DNA of 64,000 nt from Nocardia sp. alder85J (GCF_020176955.2 NZ_JAIUCZ020000001.1:1054001-1118000), one strand, 5' to 3'. Positions 18,006-26,354 are shown, counted from the first letter of the stretch. The notes: generated from the sequence alone by a model not told the origin. Numbers and translations are program-made.

Positions 18006-19094
18006 GTGGCCGCTCAACTGACCAAGGGACAAGTGGACCGGCTGGCCGTCGACGACATCACGGTGTCCGTCCGGCACAGCGAGCCCGTGGACGTGTCGGC
18101 GTTACTGCTGAATTCGGGTGGGCGGGTGAACGGCCAGGGGGACCTGGTCTTCTACAACCAGCCCACCGGACCGGGCGTGCGGCTGGCGTCCGGGCAGCCC
18201 GGATTGCAGATCGGGCTGCGGGCGCTGCCCGCCGCGGTCGAGCACGTGCGGGTGGTGCTGTCGCTGGCCGACCCGCAGGGGCACTTCGGCGACTACCCGC
18301 CGCCGCAGATCCGCATCGAGGACAGCGCGCAGAACCCGGTGTACGAGTACGTCATCGACGGGCTCGGCGCCGAATCCACGGTGATCGCCTTCGATCTGGA
18401 CCGCGTCGGCGGCGGCTGGCAGGTCCGTACCCAAGGCTACGGCTACCCCGCCGGTTTCGCCGAGATGGTGCGGGCGCACGGCGTGCCGATCGGCGGGCCC
18501 GTGGTGGAGTACGGCTATCGCGGCCCGGCGGTGCTGGATCCGGGGCAGCAGGTGTCGCTGGCCGACATCCGCAAGGGCGACCTGGCCCTGGTGAAGATGG
18601 CGCTGGGCTGGGACCCGATGCGGGTGCACGGCCCGCGCGGCCTGCGCGATCTGGAGATCGACCTGGACGCGTCGGCGCTGCTGTTCATCGGCCAGAACCT
18701 CGTCGATGTGGCCTTCTACCAGCAACTCTCGTCCCGCGACGGATCGGTGCGGCACTCCGGCGACAACCTCACCGGTGAGGGCCGCGGCGACGACGAGACC
18801 ATCACCGTGGACCTGGCCCGGCTGCCACCGCAGATCAGCAGCGTGGTGTTCGTGGTCAGCTCCTACGCCGGGCACACCTTCGAACGGGTCCGCAACGCCT
18901 ACTGGCGGATGGTCGACGGCAGCACCAATGCCGAACTGGCCCGCGGCAATCTGCGCGCCGGGGGCTCGCACACCGGGATGGTCGTGGCCAAGGTCGACCG
19001 CGACGGCGCCTCCTGGCGGCTGACCGCCATCGGCGCCCCCATCCAGGCCGGCCATCCGGTCGAGGCTGTCCCGCATGTGACACCGTACCTGTGA
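18006..19094 (+). CDS. TerD-family protein with two tandem domains
   Basis: 362 residues with two TerD/CABP1 domains. The first (AAQLTKGQVDRLA... GDLVFYNQPTGPG) has a loose calcium loop. The second (VSLADIRKGDLALVKMALGW) has the fuller set DNLTGEGRGDDETITVDL expected to bind Ca2+. TerD proteins are cytosolic or membrane-associated and linked to tellurite resistance and stress or phage responses; no TerC or other ter gene is adjacent. The GTG was chosen because it begins at the family's usual LTKGQ; TACAGT ending six bases upstream suggests a leaderless mRNA. An ATG ten codons earlier (17976) is the alternative. Confidence 0.85.
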   Translation: MAAQLTKGQVDRLAVDDITVSVRHSEPVDVSALLLNSGGRVNGQGDLVFYNQPTGPGVRLASGQPGLQIGLRALPAAVEHVRVVLSLADPQGHFGDYPPPQIRIEDSAQNPVYEYVIDGLGAESTVIAFDLDRVGGGWQVRTQGYGYPAGFAEMVRAHGVPIGGPVVEYGYRGPAVLDPGQQVSLADIRKGDLALVKMALGWDPMRVHGPRGLRDLEIDLDASALLFIGQNLVDVAFYQQLSSRDGSVRHSGDNLTGEGRGDDETITVDLARLPPQISSVVFVVSSYAGHTFERVRNAYWRMVDGSTNAELARGNLRAGGSHTGMVVAKVDRDGASWRLTAIGAPIQAGHPVEAVPHVTPYL

Positions 19095-19162
19095 GCTGCG
19101 CGGACGAGTGCTCCGAGGATTGCCCGGCTGGTGCTCGGCGGCTGCCAACTCTACTATGGCCT

Positions 19163-19205
19163 CTCGCGGGAACATCCCGGGAATTAGGGGCTTGCCTCCC
19201 GCGAG
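19163..19205. repeat. Perfect 9-bp inverted repeat with 25-nt loop
   Basis: CTCGCGGGA at 19163-19171 pairs exactly with TCCCGCGAG at 19197-19205; the loop itself holds CCCGGG. It lies between the TerD gene stop and the HAD-like start. It could be a weak terminator without a U-tract, a 5' leader structure or an operator. Confidence 0.45.
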
Positions 19206-19292
19206 CGGTACCTGGATGGTAGCGGTGTGTCCCGCCGACCGCGCTCCCCGCGGTGGGCCGGATCCCGCAGGAGAGTCGACCGTAGGGGCGAG

Positions 19293-19772
19293 ATGACAGC
19301 ACCGGCCGTGAAATGTCTTGTCTGGGAAGTGGACAACACGTTGTGGGACGGTGTGGTCTGCGATTCCACCAACGGGCTGCTACGGCCGGACGCCTTACGG
19401 GCGTTGCGCACCCTGACCCGCCGCGGCATCCTGCACGCGGTCGCCAGCCGCGGTGAATGGTCCTGGACCGCCGACACCCTGCAACGGCACGGACTGCACG
19501 CCGCCTTCGGCACCGTCGAGGTCGGCTGGGGCCGGAAATCGGCCGCCATCACCCGCATCGCCACCCACCTGGGCATCCCGCTGGACGCCGTCGGCTACAT
19601 CGACGCCGAACCGCTGGAACGCAGCGAGGTCGCCCACGCGTTGCCACAGGTGCGCTGCTACGCCGGCCGGCACGTGGACGTCCTCGCCGACCTCCAGGAG
19701 TTCCGGGCCCCGATCACCAACGCGCCCCCGCCCACCTCCCCGATGGGCTTCGCCCACATCTCCGCACAGTAA
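19293..19772 (+). CDS. HAD-superfamily (FkbH-like) protein lacking the catalytic aspartate
   Basis: 159 residues matching the HAD fold of FkbH-like proteins and magnesium-dependent phosphatases: VKCLVWEVDNTLWDGVV at the start, an AVASRGEW motif II, a lysine in GWGRKSAAI and YIDAEPLERSEV as motif IV. In active relatives the first motif is W-D-x-D-N-T-L-W. Here the nucleophile position is Glu (E12), and motif IV has D-A instead of D-D. The protein is therefore probably not a phosphatase and may be a binding or regulatory relic. It starts behind GGGGCGAG and has no carrier-protein or glyceryl-transfer partner nearby, as FkbH would. Confidence 0.72.
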   Translation: MTAPAVKCLVWEVDNTLWDGVVCDSTNGLLRPDALRALRTLTRRGILHAVASRGEWSWTADTLQRHGLHAAFGTVEVGWGRKSAAITRIATHLGIPLDAVGYIDAEPLERSEVAHALPQVRCYAGRHVDVLADLQEFRAPITNAPPPTSPMGFAHISAQ

Positions 19773-19978
19773 CCGCACCCGCACCGCACCCCCGCGACGA
19801 CGACACACCGCCGCGGGGCGTGTCGACACGCGCCACGACGGCCGGTTCGTGTTCCGGTGCCGCCGCCGCGCGCGCCGTTCGCGGCCGGGTTGCCCGCATG
19901 CCGTCATACTGGCCGGGCTTTTCGTGGATTTGCCGAACAATGCTCTACCCCTTCTTCTTCTGAATCGAGGTAGTTCGG

Positions 19979-21304
19979 ATGTTGGGTGCACGACAGGTTC
20001 CGGTCCGGGTTCCCCGGTGGCGAGTGGGGATGGGGGTCACCGCGCTGGCGGCGCTGACGGCCTGCTCGCCCGCGCACGCCGCCGCGGCCGGCACACTGGA
20101 CAACGCTTTCGGCGCGCACGGCAAGGTGTGGTCGTCGGTGGGTACCGACAGCCGCGCCCGCGCCGTCGCGGTACAGCCCGACGGGCGGATCGTCGCCGCG
20201 GGCGCCGTGCACGACGCGGTCGAGGGCGACAATTTCGCGGTCGTCCGCTATCTGCCGGACGGTACCGAGGATCCGACCTTCGGTGTCAAGGGCATCGTGT
20301 CCACCGATTTCGACGGCAAGTCGGATGTCGCCGCCGCGGTGGTGGTGCAGCCGGACGGCCGGATCGTCGCCGTGGGCACCAGCCACGGCACCGCCACCGG
20401 CGACAACATCGCCGTCGCCCGCTACAACTCCGACGGCACGCTGGACCCGAATTTCGGTGACGGCGGCCGGGTCTCGACGGATCTGGGCACACAGGCCGAC
20501 CACGGCAACGCCGCCGCGTTGCAGCCCGACGGCAAGCTGATCGTCGCCGGCTCCACCCGGGACGTGGCCGGCAGCGACGATTTCGTCCTGATCCGCTACA
20601 CCACCGACGGGAAACCGGATCCGGGCTTCGGCTCCGCCGGGGTGGTGGCCACCGATTTCGCGGGCAAGGCCGACACCGCGAACGCGGTGGTGGTGCAGCC
20701 CGACGGCCGGATCCTCGCCGTCGGCACCAGCCACGGCACCACCACCGGCGACAACATCGCCGTCGCCCGCTACAACCCCGACGGCACTCCCGACCCGAGT
20801 TTCGGTGACGGGGGCCGGGTCTCGACGGATCTGGGCACCAAAGCCGACCACGGCAACGCCGTCGCCCTGCAACCCGACGGCCGGATCCTCGTCGCCGGCT
20901 CCACCCACGACACGGTGCAGGGCGACAACTTCGTCCTGATCCGCTACACCACCGACGGGAAGCTCGACCCCGGCTTCGGCAAGTCGGGCGTGGTCGCCAC
21001 CGACTTCGGCGGCGCCGCCGACGTCGCCAACGCCGTCGGCATCGAATCCGGCGGCAAGATCGTGGTCGCCGGCACCAGCCACGGCGCCGACGACAGCGAC
21101 CGCATCGCGGTGGCCCGCTACACCCGCGACGGCACCCTCGACAACGGTTTCGGCCGCGCCGGGCAGGCCACCACCGAATTCGGCAAGAAGGCCGATCAGG
21201 GCCGGGCGATCGCCGTACAGGCCGACGGCCGGATCGTCATCGCCGGTGTCACCCACGACCCGGCCCTGGGCGACAGCTTCGCACTGGTCCGCTACCGGGC
21301 CTGA
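19979..21304 (+). CDS. Exported delta-60 repeat protein (beta-propeller-like)
   Basis: 441 residues. An N-terminal signal (basic stretch, then VGMGVTALAALTAC or AHAAAAG) directs export; the Cys in LTAC could be lipidated. The rest is about seven delta-60 repeats of roughly 50-55 residues. Each has a ValGlnProAspGlyArgIle strand, a GDN.AVARY strand and a DGTLDPxFG.GG turn. Such repeats form extracellular propellers found in surface proteins; function is unknown. At DNA level two blocks (about 20320-20650 and 20680-21000) are nearly identical, showing recent internal duplication. GAGG eight bases before the ATG is the ribosome site, and a strong hairpin terminator follows. Confidence 0.85.
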   Translation: MLGARQVPVRVPRWRVGMGVTALAALTACSPAHAAAAGTLDNAFGAHGKVWSSVGTDSRARAVAVQPDGRIVAAGAVHDAVEGDNFAVVRYLPDGTEDPTFGVKGIVSTDFDGKSDVAAAVVVQPDGRIVAVGTSHGTATGDNIAVARYNSDGTLDPNFGDGGRVSTDLGTQADHGNAAALQPDGKLIVAGSTRDVAGSDDFVLIRYTTDGKPDPGFGSAGVVATDFAGKADTANAVVVQPDGRILAVGTSHGTTTGDNIAVARYNPDGTPDPSFGDGGRVSTDLGTKADHGNAVALQPDGRILVAGSTHDTVQGDNFVLIRYTTDGKLDPGFGKSGVVATDFGGAADVANAVGIESGGKIVVAGTSHGADDSDRIAVARYTRDGTLDNGFGRAGQATTEFGKKADQGRAIAVQADGRIVIAGVTHDPALGDSFALVRYRA

Positions 21305-21379
21305 GCCGCGGCGACGCCGCCGAGCAGCCCCGATTCCGGGCATCCGTACCGCCGGTGTGGCAGCGCCGGAGCGAATCGA

Positions 21380-21416
21380 GAAGCGGCCCAACCCGTACCG
21401 CGGGTGGGGCCGCTTC
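21380..21416 (+). terminator. Rho-independent terminator
   Basis: GAAGCGGCCC (21380-21389) and ACCCG pair with CGGGT and GGGCCGCTTC (21407-21416), with one A/G bulge pair and a five-base TACCG loop. A short T-rich tail (TTCCGTTT) follows. It lies 75 bases past the delta-60 gene stop. Confidence 0.8.
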
Positions 21417-21508
21417 TTCCGTTTCGGCGGCCGGTGCGAGCCGGGCGGTCGGAATCCTTGCCGGCGTCTGCTCCGAAGACTGTCCGGGGGCCGAGGACGG
21501 AGGGTTTC

Positions 21509-21718
21509 GTGACCGACGATGCCGCAGCCATGCGTGCCGCTGCTGCCGCAGATCCTGTATTCGTTTTCCGCCATGGCTGGTCGCGGCTGCGGTGCCCGGT
21601 GTGCGACGAGGTGTTCTACGACGGCCGGTGGATCAGCCCCGGCGACATGGAGGTGATGCGGTTGTTCCACCGGATCGCCTGCCGGATCGGCGGTGGCGCC
21701 ACAGGAAGTGGACGGTGA
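21509..21718 (+). CDS. Small Cys-containing hypothetical protein
   Basis: 69 residues starting VTDDAAAM. A GTG with GGAGGG five bases upstream supports expression. The sequence RLRCPVCDEVFYDGRWIS holds a CxxC knuckle and a later H..C (FHRIACR) could complete a zinc site. There is no family I recognise. It lies alone downstream of the terminator and converges on the DUF2218 gene. It is plausible but short; a search for conserved homologues would decide it. Confidence 0.5.
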   Translation: MTDDAAAMRAAAAADPVFVFRHGWSRLRCPVCDEVFYDGRWISPGDMEVMRLFHRIACRIGGGATGSGR

Positions 21719-21768
21719 CGGCCGACACCACCAGCCACGCTGCTGCCCGCCCGGACACCCGCCCGTTC

Positions 21769-22140
21769 TCATCGCGGATCTCCCGGTGCCGACTCCGGTT
21801 CGGCGGCAACCCATTCGACGTCCAGGCGGCCGAACCGGCGGAGATCGTCACCGATCACGGCGCACAGTCGCGCCGCGGCGGCCGCGTCGGCGGCGTCGAG
21901 ACGGATCGACAGCAGCGCCGGCTCCGCCGTGAACTCCGCCCGTCCCCACGGCTCGAACTCGACCACACCACGGGTGTCGCCGAATTCGGTCACCCGCACC
22001 GCCGCGGGCCGCGCGCCCGCACCACCGTGACGGCGGATGCGGTGACCGCGCCCGTCACCCATGGCGGTGGCGTGCCGGCAGAACTGTGCCAGATAGCGTG
22101 CGGCCCGGTCGGTCGCGATGCGGGCGTGCAGTACGGGCAT
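21769..22140 (-). CDS. DUF2218 domain protein
   Basis: 123 residues of the DUF2218 family: HARIATDRAARYLAQFCRHA, a GHRIR strand, and an acidic C-terminal part ending in FGRLDVEWVAA. The family is small, cytosolic and often found beside siderophore or iron-uptake genes; its function is not known. It follows the methyltransferase gene by six bases in the same direction, so the two are one operon. Confidence 0.82.
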   Translation of the reverse strand: MPVLHARIATDRAARYLAQFCRHATAMGDGRGHRIRRHGGAGARPAAVRVTEFGDTRGVVEFEPWGRAEFTAEPALLSIRLDAADAAAAARLCAVIGDDLRRFGRLDVEWVAAEPESAPGDPR

Positions 22141-22146
22141 GGTCGA

Positions 22147-22743
22147 TCACCGCCTGGTCAGCTGGACGAACCAGGCCGCGGCCGCCCCGGCGCCCACCGC
22201 GATCTCGAGCGTGGCCGCCTCGAGCGCATCCACCTGCCACCCGTCCGCGAAGGCCGCGTCGATCTCGGCCCGGCTCAACCGGTGTGGTCCCCACGAACCC
22301 GGCTGCGCGTCGCTGAACCCCAGCATGAAGAACCGGCCACCGGACGGGATCACCGCCGCCAGCGCCCGCACGTATCGCTGCCGGGCGGCCCCGGTGAACA
22401 GATGGAACAGCCCGCAGTCCAGCACCGTATCGAAGGTTTCACCCAGCTCACCGAGCCGACCGGCGTCGTACTCCAGGAACCGGGCCGTCAGCCCCCGCTC
22501 GCGCGCCTTGGCCGCCGCGCCGGCCAGCGCCTCCGCGGACAGATCCACGCCGGTGGCGTCCAGCCCCAGGCGCGCGGCCAGCAGCGCGTGCTCGCCGGTG
22601 CCACACCCGGCGTCGAGTACCCGGCCGGTGAGCGCGCCGGATTCGGCCAGCGCCAGGAACACCGGCTGCGGCCGGTCGATGTCCCACGGCGGTGTGGTGG
22701 CGTACCGGGTGTCGGGGCGGTGGTCCGGGGAAGGTGCGGACAT
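22147..22743 (-). CDS. Class I SAM-dependent methyltransferase
   Basis: 198 residues with a Rossmann-type SAM fold. Motif I is VLDAGCGTGEHALLAA, the acidic residue of motif II is in ATGVDLS, then DTVLDCGLFHLF and GGRFFMLGFSD. It resembles small-molecule methyltransferases (thiopurine/tellurite TehB-like group). The target is unknown. GGAGAGA seven bases before the ATG is the ribosome site. It heads a two-gene operon with DUF2218 and is divergent from the TetR gene, which probably controls it. Confidence 0.85.
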   Translation of the reverse strand: MSAPSPDHRPDTRYATTPPWDIDRPQPVFLALAESGALTGRVLDAGCGTGEHALLAARLGLDATGVDLSAEALAGAAAKARERGLTARFLEYDAGRLGELGETFDTVLDCGLFHLFTGAARQRYVRALAAVIPSGGRFFMLGFSDAQPGSWGPHRLSRAEIDAAFADGWQVDALEAATLEIAVGAGAAAAWFVQLTRR

Positions 22744-22797
22744 CGGCGATCTCTCCTCGAAGGACGGTGTCGAGCTGTCGCCGCCGAATTTATCCAT

Positions 22798-22816
22798 ACA
22801 CTGTGTCTCTATGCAA
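22798..22816 (-). promoter_or_regulatory. Putative promoter and operator between methyltransferase and TetR genes
   Basis: A 9-bp palindrome ACACTGTGT (22798-22806) lies in the 99-base divergent gap. Read on the minus strand, TTGCAT (22811-22816) and ATAAAT are 17 bases apart and would be -35 and -10 of the methyltransferase promoter, with the palindrome in the spacer, as expected for TetR repression. Confidence 0.4.
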
Positions 22817-22842
22817 GACCCAATGTCTCGAGTAGGGAACTC

Positions 22843-23436
22843 GTGTATCGTGTGCTGGTGCCGAAGCTGTGGAACGACACCATCGCCTCGCATCGCTCCC
22901 AGGTGAGTGACGCGATCCTCGACACCACCGCCGCCCTGGTGTTCGAGCAGGGCCTGCGGGCGGTCACGATGGCGCAGATCGCCGAGCGCGCCGGCATCGG
23001 CCGAGCAACCCTGTACAAGTACTTCCCCGACGTCGACGCGATCCTGCACGCCTGGCACGGCCGCCAGATCGGCGAGCACCTCCGGCAGTTGACCGCGGTC
23101 CGTGACGGCACCGGCGACCCGGCCCAGCGCCTGACCGCCGTCCTGACCAGCTACGCCCATATCGTGCAGCAAACCCGCAGCCACGACACCGAACTGGTGA
23201 AATTCCTGCACCCCGACCAGCAGATCGTCGATGCCCAGCAACACCTGCGCGAACTGATCCGCACCCTCATCGCCGAAGGAGCCAGCACCGGCCACCTCCG
23301 CGCCGACATCGACCCCACCGAACTGGCCAACTACTGCCTGCACGCCCTCACCGCCGCCGCCACCCTCACCGACCCCGCCGCCGTCACCCGCCTGATCGAC
23401 CTCACCCGCACCGGACTGCGCGCACCCGGGTCGTGA
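22843..23436 (+). CDS. TetR-family transcriptional regulator
   Basis: 197 residues. The HTH is VTMAQIAERAGIGRATLYKYF after an ILDTTAALVFEQG helix. The C-terminal domain has the all-helical TetR fold with AHIVQQTRSHDTELVKFL. GGGA four to five bases before the GTG at this position supports it; another GTG five codons later (22858) is possible. It faces the methyltransferase-DUF2218 operon across 99 bases, and local repression of that operon is likely. The inducer is unknown. Confidence 0.88.
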   Translation: MYRVLVPKLWNDTIASHRSQVSDAILDTTAALVFEQGLRAVTMAQIAERAGIGRATLYKYFPDVDAILHAWHGRQIGEHLRQLTAVRDGTGDPAQRLTAVLTSYAHIVQQTRSHDTELVKFLHPDQQIVDAQQHLRELIRTLIAEGASTGHLRADIDPTELANYCLHALTAAATLTDPAAVTRLIDLTRTGLRAPGS

Positions 23437-23482
23437 CCCGAGCGGCACGGGCACCCACCGTCCGCGCCGCACCCGTGGCCGG

Positions 23483-23773
23483 TCAGAAGCCGGAGATGAT
23501 CACCGCGTTGCTGTCGGCCGCGGCGTGCCGCAAGGGTTTTGCCCGGCTGTAGCCCTCCGAGTCGTACCAGGCGCGTGCCGCCTCCGGCGACTCGAATTCC
23601 AGGACCACGGTTTTGTCGCCGTGCCACCCGCCTTCGAGGACCTGCGGCCGGCTGTCGACCGCGAGGACCTTCGCGCCACCGGCGGCCAAGGACGGTGCGG
23701 CCGCGCGACTGTACGCCTCCATACCGGCCGGGTCGCTGATTGCTTCGGTGACGATGACATATGCCTTGGGCAT
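23483..23773 (-). CDS. DUF1330 domain protein
   Basis: 96 residues of the DUF1330 family (dimeric alpha/beta-barrel fold): MPKAYVIVTEAISDPAGMEAY, a GGWHGDKTVVLEF strand and the AARAWYDSEGYSRAKPLR helix typical of the family. Function is unknown, though relatives resemble small monooxygenases and EthD-like proteins. It lies 62 bases downstream of the LLM oxidoreductase gene in the same direction and is probably co-transcribed. Confidence 0.85.
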   Translation of the reverse strand: MPKAYVIVTEAISDPAGMEAYSRAAAPSLAAGGAKVLAVDSRPQVLEGGWHGDKTVVLEFESPEAARAWYDSEGYSRAKPLRHAAADSNAVIISGF

Positions 23774-23835
23774 GGGGAGGTTCCTGTTCGAACGGGCGTC
23801 GAGGACGCGAGACCGGTTGCGGGGATGCGGGGTGG

Positions 23836-24849
23836 TCAGCGGAAGGCCGGAATCACTTCCCGCGCGAAGATTTCCGCGTATTTCACGAACGCCGACGGCG
23901 GCATACCGGGCGGCAGCATCATCATGAAATGCTCGACCGGCGCCGCGGCGCGCATGTCCTGGAACATCGCTATGGCCTCGCCGGGGGTCAGTATCGACAA
24001 CGTGCCGCTGGTCGCGAATTCTTCCAGGGTCATGGGTTCGAGCCGGGTGTCCTCGCTCATGCCGGTGGATTCCCGTTCCTCGGCATGCCATTGCCCGTAG
24101 GTGTTGTTCACGTGATGGTAGTAGGGCGCGAGTTCGTGCATCGCCTGTTCGGGATCATCCGCGACGACCGTGAACAGACCCTGGATTCGCACCCGCCCAC
24201 TGTCCGGATCCTTACCGGCCGCGACCAATTTCTCCCGGTACAGGCCGACGAATTCCGGATTGCCGAAATACCCGTCACCGTATCGCGCCACCCGTTCGAT
24301 CGCCCGGCCGGTGAAACCTCCCAGGTAGAGCGGAATGTGCCCGCGGGGCGGTGGCGGGGTGACGGTCGCGTTCGCCACGGTGAAATGCTTTCCCGCATAC
24401 GAGACGCGCTCGCCCGACCACAGTTTCGTGACGATGTCCAGGAACTCGTCCGTACGGCGGCCGCGAGTGGTGAAATCGACCCCGTAACCGTCGGCCTCGC
24501 GCCGGCGGTAGCCGATTCCCAGCGCCATTTCCAGCCGCCCGCCGGACAATATGTCGAGCACCGCGCATTCTTCGGCGAACCGCACCGGATGATAGAGCGG
24601 CGCCAGCGCGATCGCCGAACCGATCCTCATCGTCGTGGTACGCGCGGCGACAGCCGCGAGCGCGACCAGCGGCGAGGGCATGTAGCCGTCGTCGGCGCCG
24701 TGGTGCTCGGGGATCCAGGCTCCTGCGAAACCGGCGCCCTCGCTCCACGTGACGAACTCCAGTATCTCCGCGTAGAGGTCGGCCGGCGGCCGGTACCATT
24801 GCGCGGGATTTCTGAAGTCGTAGAGATAACCGAACGACAATTTTTCCAC
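23836..24849 (-). CDS. LLM-class flavin-dependent oxidoreductase
   Basis: 337 residues with the luciferase-like TIM barrel: KLSFGYLYDFRNPAQW at the start, AWIPEHHGADDGYMPSP, IGSAIALAPLYHPVRFAEE and DILSGGRLEMALGIGYRRRE. This is the F420- or FMN-dependent monooxygenase/dehydrogenase group. The insertion and GGF...RVARYGDGYF phosphate region are intact. The GTG chosen gives the family's usual start with GGAGGT just upstream; a GTG five codons earlier also has GGAG. The cofactor and substrate are unknown. It sits with the DUF1330 gene. Confidence 0.85.
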   Translation of the reverse strand: MEKLSFGYLYDFRNPAQWYRPPADLYAEILEFVTWSEGAGFAGAWIPEHHGADDGYMPSPLVALAAVAARTTTMRIGSAIALAPLYHPVRFAEECAVLDILSGGRLEMALGIGYRRREADGYGVDFTTRGRRTDEFLDIVTKLWSGERVSYAGKHFTVANATVTPPPPRGHIPLYLGGFTGRAIERVARYGDGYFGNPEFVGLYREKLVAAGKDPDSGRVRIQGLFTVVADDPEQAMHELAPYYHHVNNTYGQWHAEERESTGMSEDTRLEPMTLEEFATSGTLSILTPGEAIAMFQDMRAAAPVEHFMMMLPPGMPPSAFVKYAEIFAREVIPAFR

Positions 24850-25017
24850 CAGACCTCCAGCCACCGGTGAACTCCGGCTCCGCGGCGGCGCGAGGCGGTC
24901 ACCCGCAGCCTCCTGCCGTCCCGGGCCGTATCACCCTCCACAGCACCGTACACACAGCATCGCAATACCAAAAAGAAGTCTCGTCGGCAGCGTTCGCCGG
25001 CGCGGGTCCGGCGGATC

Positions 25018-25368
25018 TCACTGCGGCGCGGGGTGCGGATCGCCCGGATGCTCCACGGCCCACCGGCAGATCGCGGCCAGCGGAGTCTCCAGGGAGCGGC
25101 CGAGTGCGGTGAGCGAGTATTCGACGTGCGCGGGAGCGGTCTGCTTGTGGACCTGCCGGTGGACCAGCCCGTCGGCCTCCATGGCGCGCAACGTCTCCGT
25201 GAGGACCTTCTGGGTGATGCCGGGCAGGCGCTTGCGCAGGCGGGCAGGGCGGGCGGGTTCGTCCAGCAGCGCGTAGATCAGCAGGATCCGCCATTTCGCG
25301 GCCAGCCGTTCCAGGGCCTGCCGGGTCGCGCACGATTCCTCGAGCACGTCCGGGATCGTGAGCGTCAT
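25018..25368 (-). CDS. HxlR-family transcriptional regulator
   Basis: 116 residues: a winged helix of the HxlR type with CATRQALERLAAKWRILLIY, LRKRLPGITQKVLTETLRAME and the wing DGLVHRQVHKQTAPAHVEYSL. HxlR proteins are dimeric sensors of electrophiles or redox stress. A Cys near residue 13 sits where HypR-like members have their redox cysteine. It is divergent from the alpha/beta hydrolase gene; a perfect 7-bp inverted repeat in the 101-base gap is a likely operator. Confidence 0.9.
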   Translation of the reverse strand: MTLTIPDVLEESCATRQALERLAAKWRILLIYALLDEPARPARLRKRLPGITQKVLTETLRAMEADGLVHRQVHKQTAPAHVEYSLTALGRSLETPLAAICRWAVEHPGDPHPAPQ

Positions 25369-25389
25369 CGGTGTGCCTCCGGATGCCGA

Positions 25390-25409
25390 AAGGCACCTCG
25401 CAGTGCCTT
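25390..25409. promoter_or_regulatory. Putative HxlR operator (7-bp inverted repeat)
   Basis: AAGGCAC-N6-GTGCCTT is a perfect inverted repeat in the gap between the HxlR and hydrolase starts. A 13-bp centre-to-centre half-site spacing suits a dimeric winged-helix regulator. Binding is an inference from position and symmetry. Confidence 0.6.
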
Positions 25410-25469
25410 CTGTCGCAGGCCGTTCCCCGGCCCTACCGTCGATTGCACACCATCGGAGGGAGTTTCACC

Positions 25470-26354
25470 ATGATCAGTGCGACCGAGCGGGAATCGACCC
25501 GCTACACCTTCACCCGCGACGGTGATCAACTGGTCGGCACGCTCCATCTGCCCGCGGGAACGCCGATCGCGGCGGTGGTCACCACCGGGCCGCTGACCTC
25601 GGTCAAGGAGCAGGCGTCCGGGGTGTACGCGGCCGCGTTGGCCCGGCGCGGATTCGCGGCGCTGGCGTTCGACCACCGGAGCTTCGGCGAGAGTGGCGGA
25701 ACACCACGACAATTGGAGGATCCCCTGGGCAAGGTCGCCGACATCCGGGCGGCGGTCACGGCGCTGCGCGACGATCCGGCCACGGCCGGATTGCCGGTGG
25801 TGGCGCTGGGGGTGTGCGCCGGTGGGGGATACATGGCCCGCGCGGTCGCCGGCGACGACCGGATTCGCGCCTTCGCCGGGGTGGCGGGGGTGTACCCGGA
25901 TCCTGTTGCCGCACCGCCGGATCCGGCGGCACTCGAACGCGGTCGCGCGGCCCGGCGACGCCGGCTCGCCGACGGTTTCGTCGAGACCATCCCGGCGGTC
26001 GCGGCCGGAAACGGGGACGTGGCGATGCCACTGACCGAGGCGTTCGAGTACTACGGCACCGCGCGCGGCGCGGTCCCGCACTACGTCAACCGGTTCGCCG
26101 TCGAATCCTTCGAGCACACCGCGGGTTTCGACGCCATGACGGCCGCCGCCCGGCTGCGGGTCCCGGTCCTGATCGTCCATTCGGACCATGCCCTCGCACC
26201 CGCGTGGGCCCGGCAGTTCCACGCCGCCGTGACCGCGCCGAAGTCGCAACTGTGGCTGGAGTCGGCCGGGCAGATCGACTTCTACGACGACCACCGGCTG
26301 ATCGAACCGGCCGCCGATGCCGCCGCGGAACTCTTCGCCGCAGCGATCCGGTAG
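25470..26354 (+). CDS. Alpha/beta hydrolase with cysteine nucleophile
   Basis: 294 residues of the alpha/beta hydrolase fold. The oxyanion strand is VVTTGPLTSVKEQ, the nucleophile elbow is GVCAGGGYMA (Cys in place of Ser, as in dienelactone hydrolases), the acid is in VLIVHSDHAL and the final His region is QIDFYDDH. This matches the YcjY/dienelactone-like group commonly paired with HxlR regulators. CGGAGGGAG precedes the ATG. Transcription is probably controlled by the divergent HxlR. The substrate is unknown, probably a small ester, lactone or electrophile. Confidence 0.85.
   Translation: MISATERESTRYTFTRDGDQLVGTLHLPAGTPIAAVVTTGPLTSVKEQASGVYAAALARRGFAALAFDHRSFGESGGTPRQLEDPLGKVADIRAAVTALRDDPATAGLPVVALGVCAGGGYMARAVAGDDRIRAFAGVAGVYPDPVAAPPDPAALERGRAARRRRLADGFVETIPAVAAGNGDVAMPLTEAFEYYGTARGAVPHYVNRFAVESFEHTAGFDAMTAAARLRVPVLIVHSDHALAPAWARQFHAAVTAPKSQLWLESAGQIDFYDDHRLIEPAADAAAELFAAAIR

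Noticed and set aside
19904..21814. A 636-codon minus-strand frame opposite the delta-60 gene
   Set aside because: Its repeats (GDGDVVAGGGAVAGA-like) are the mirror of the delta-60 repeats; no start signal.
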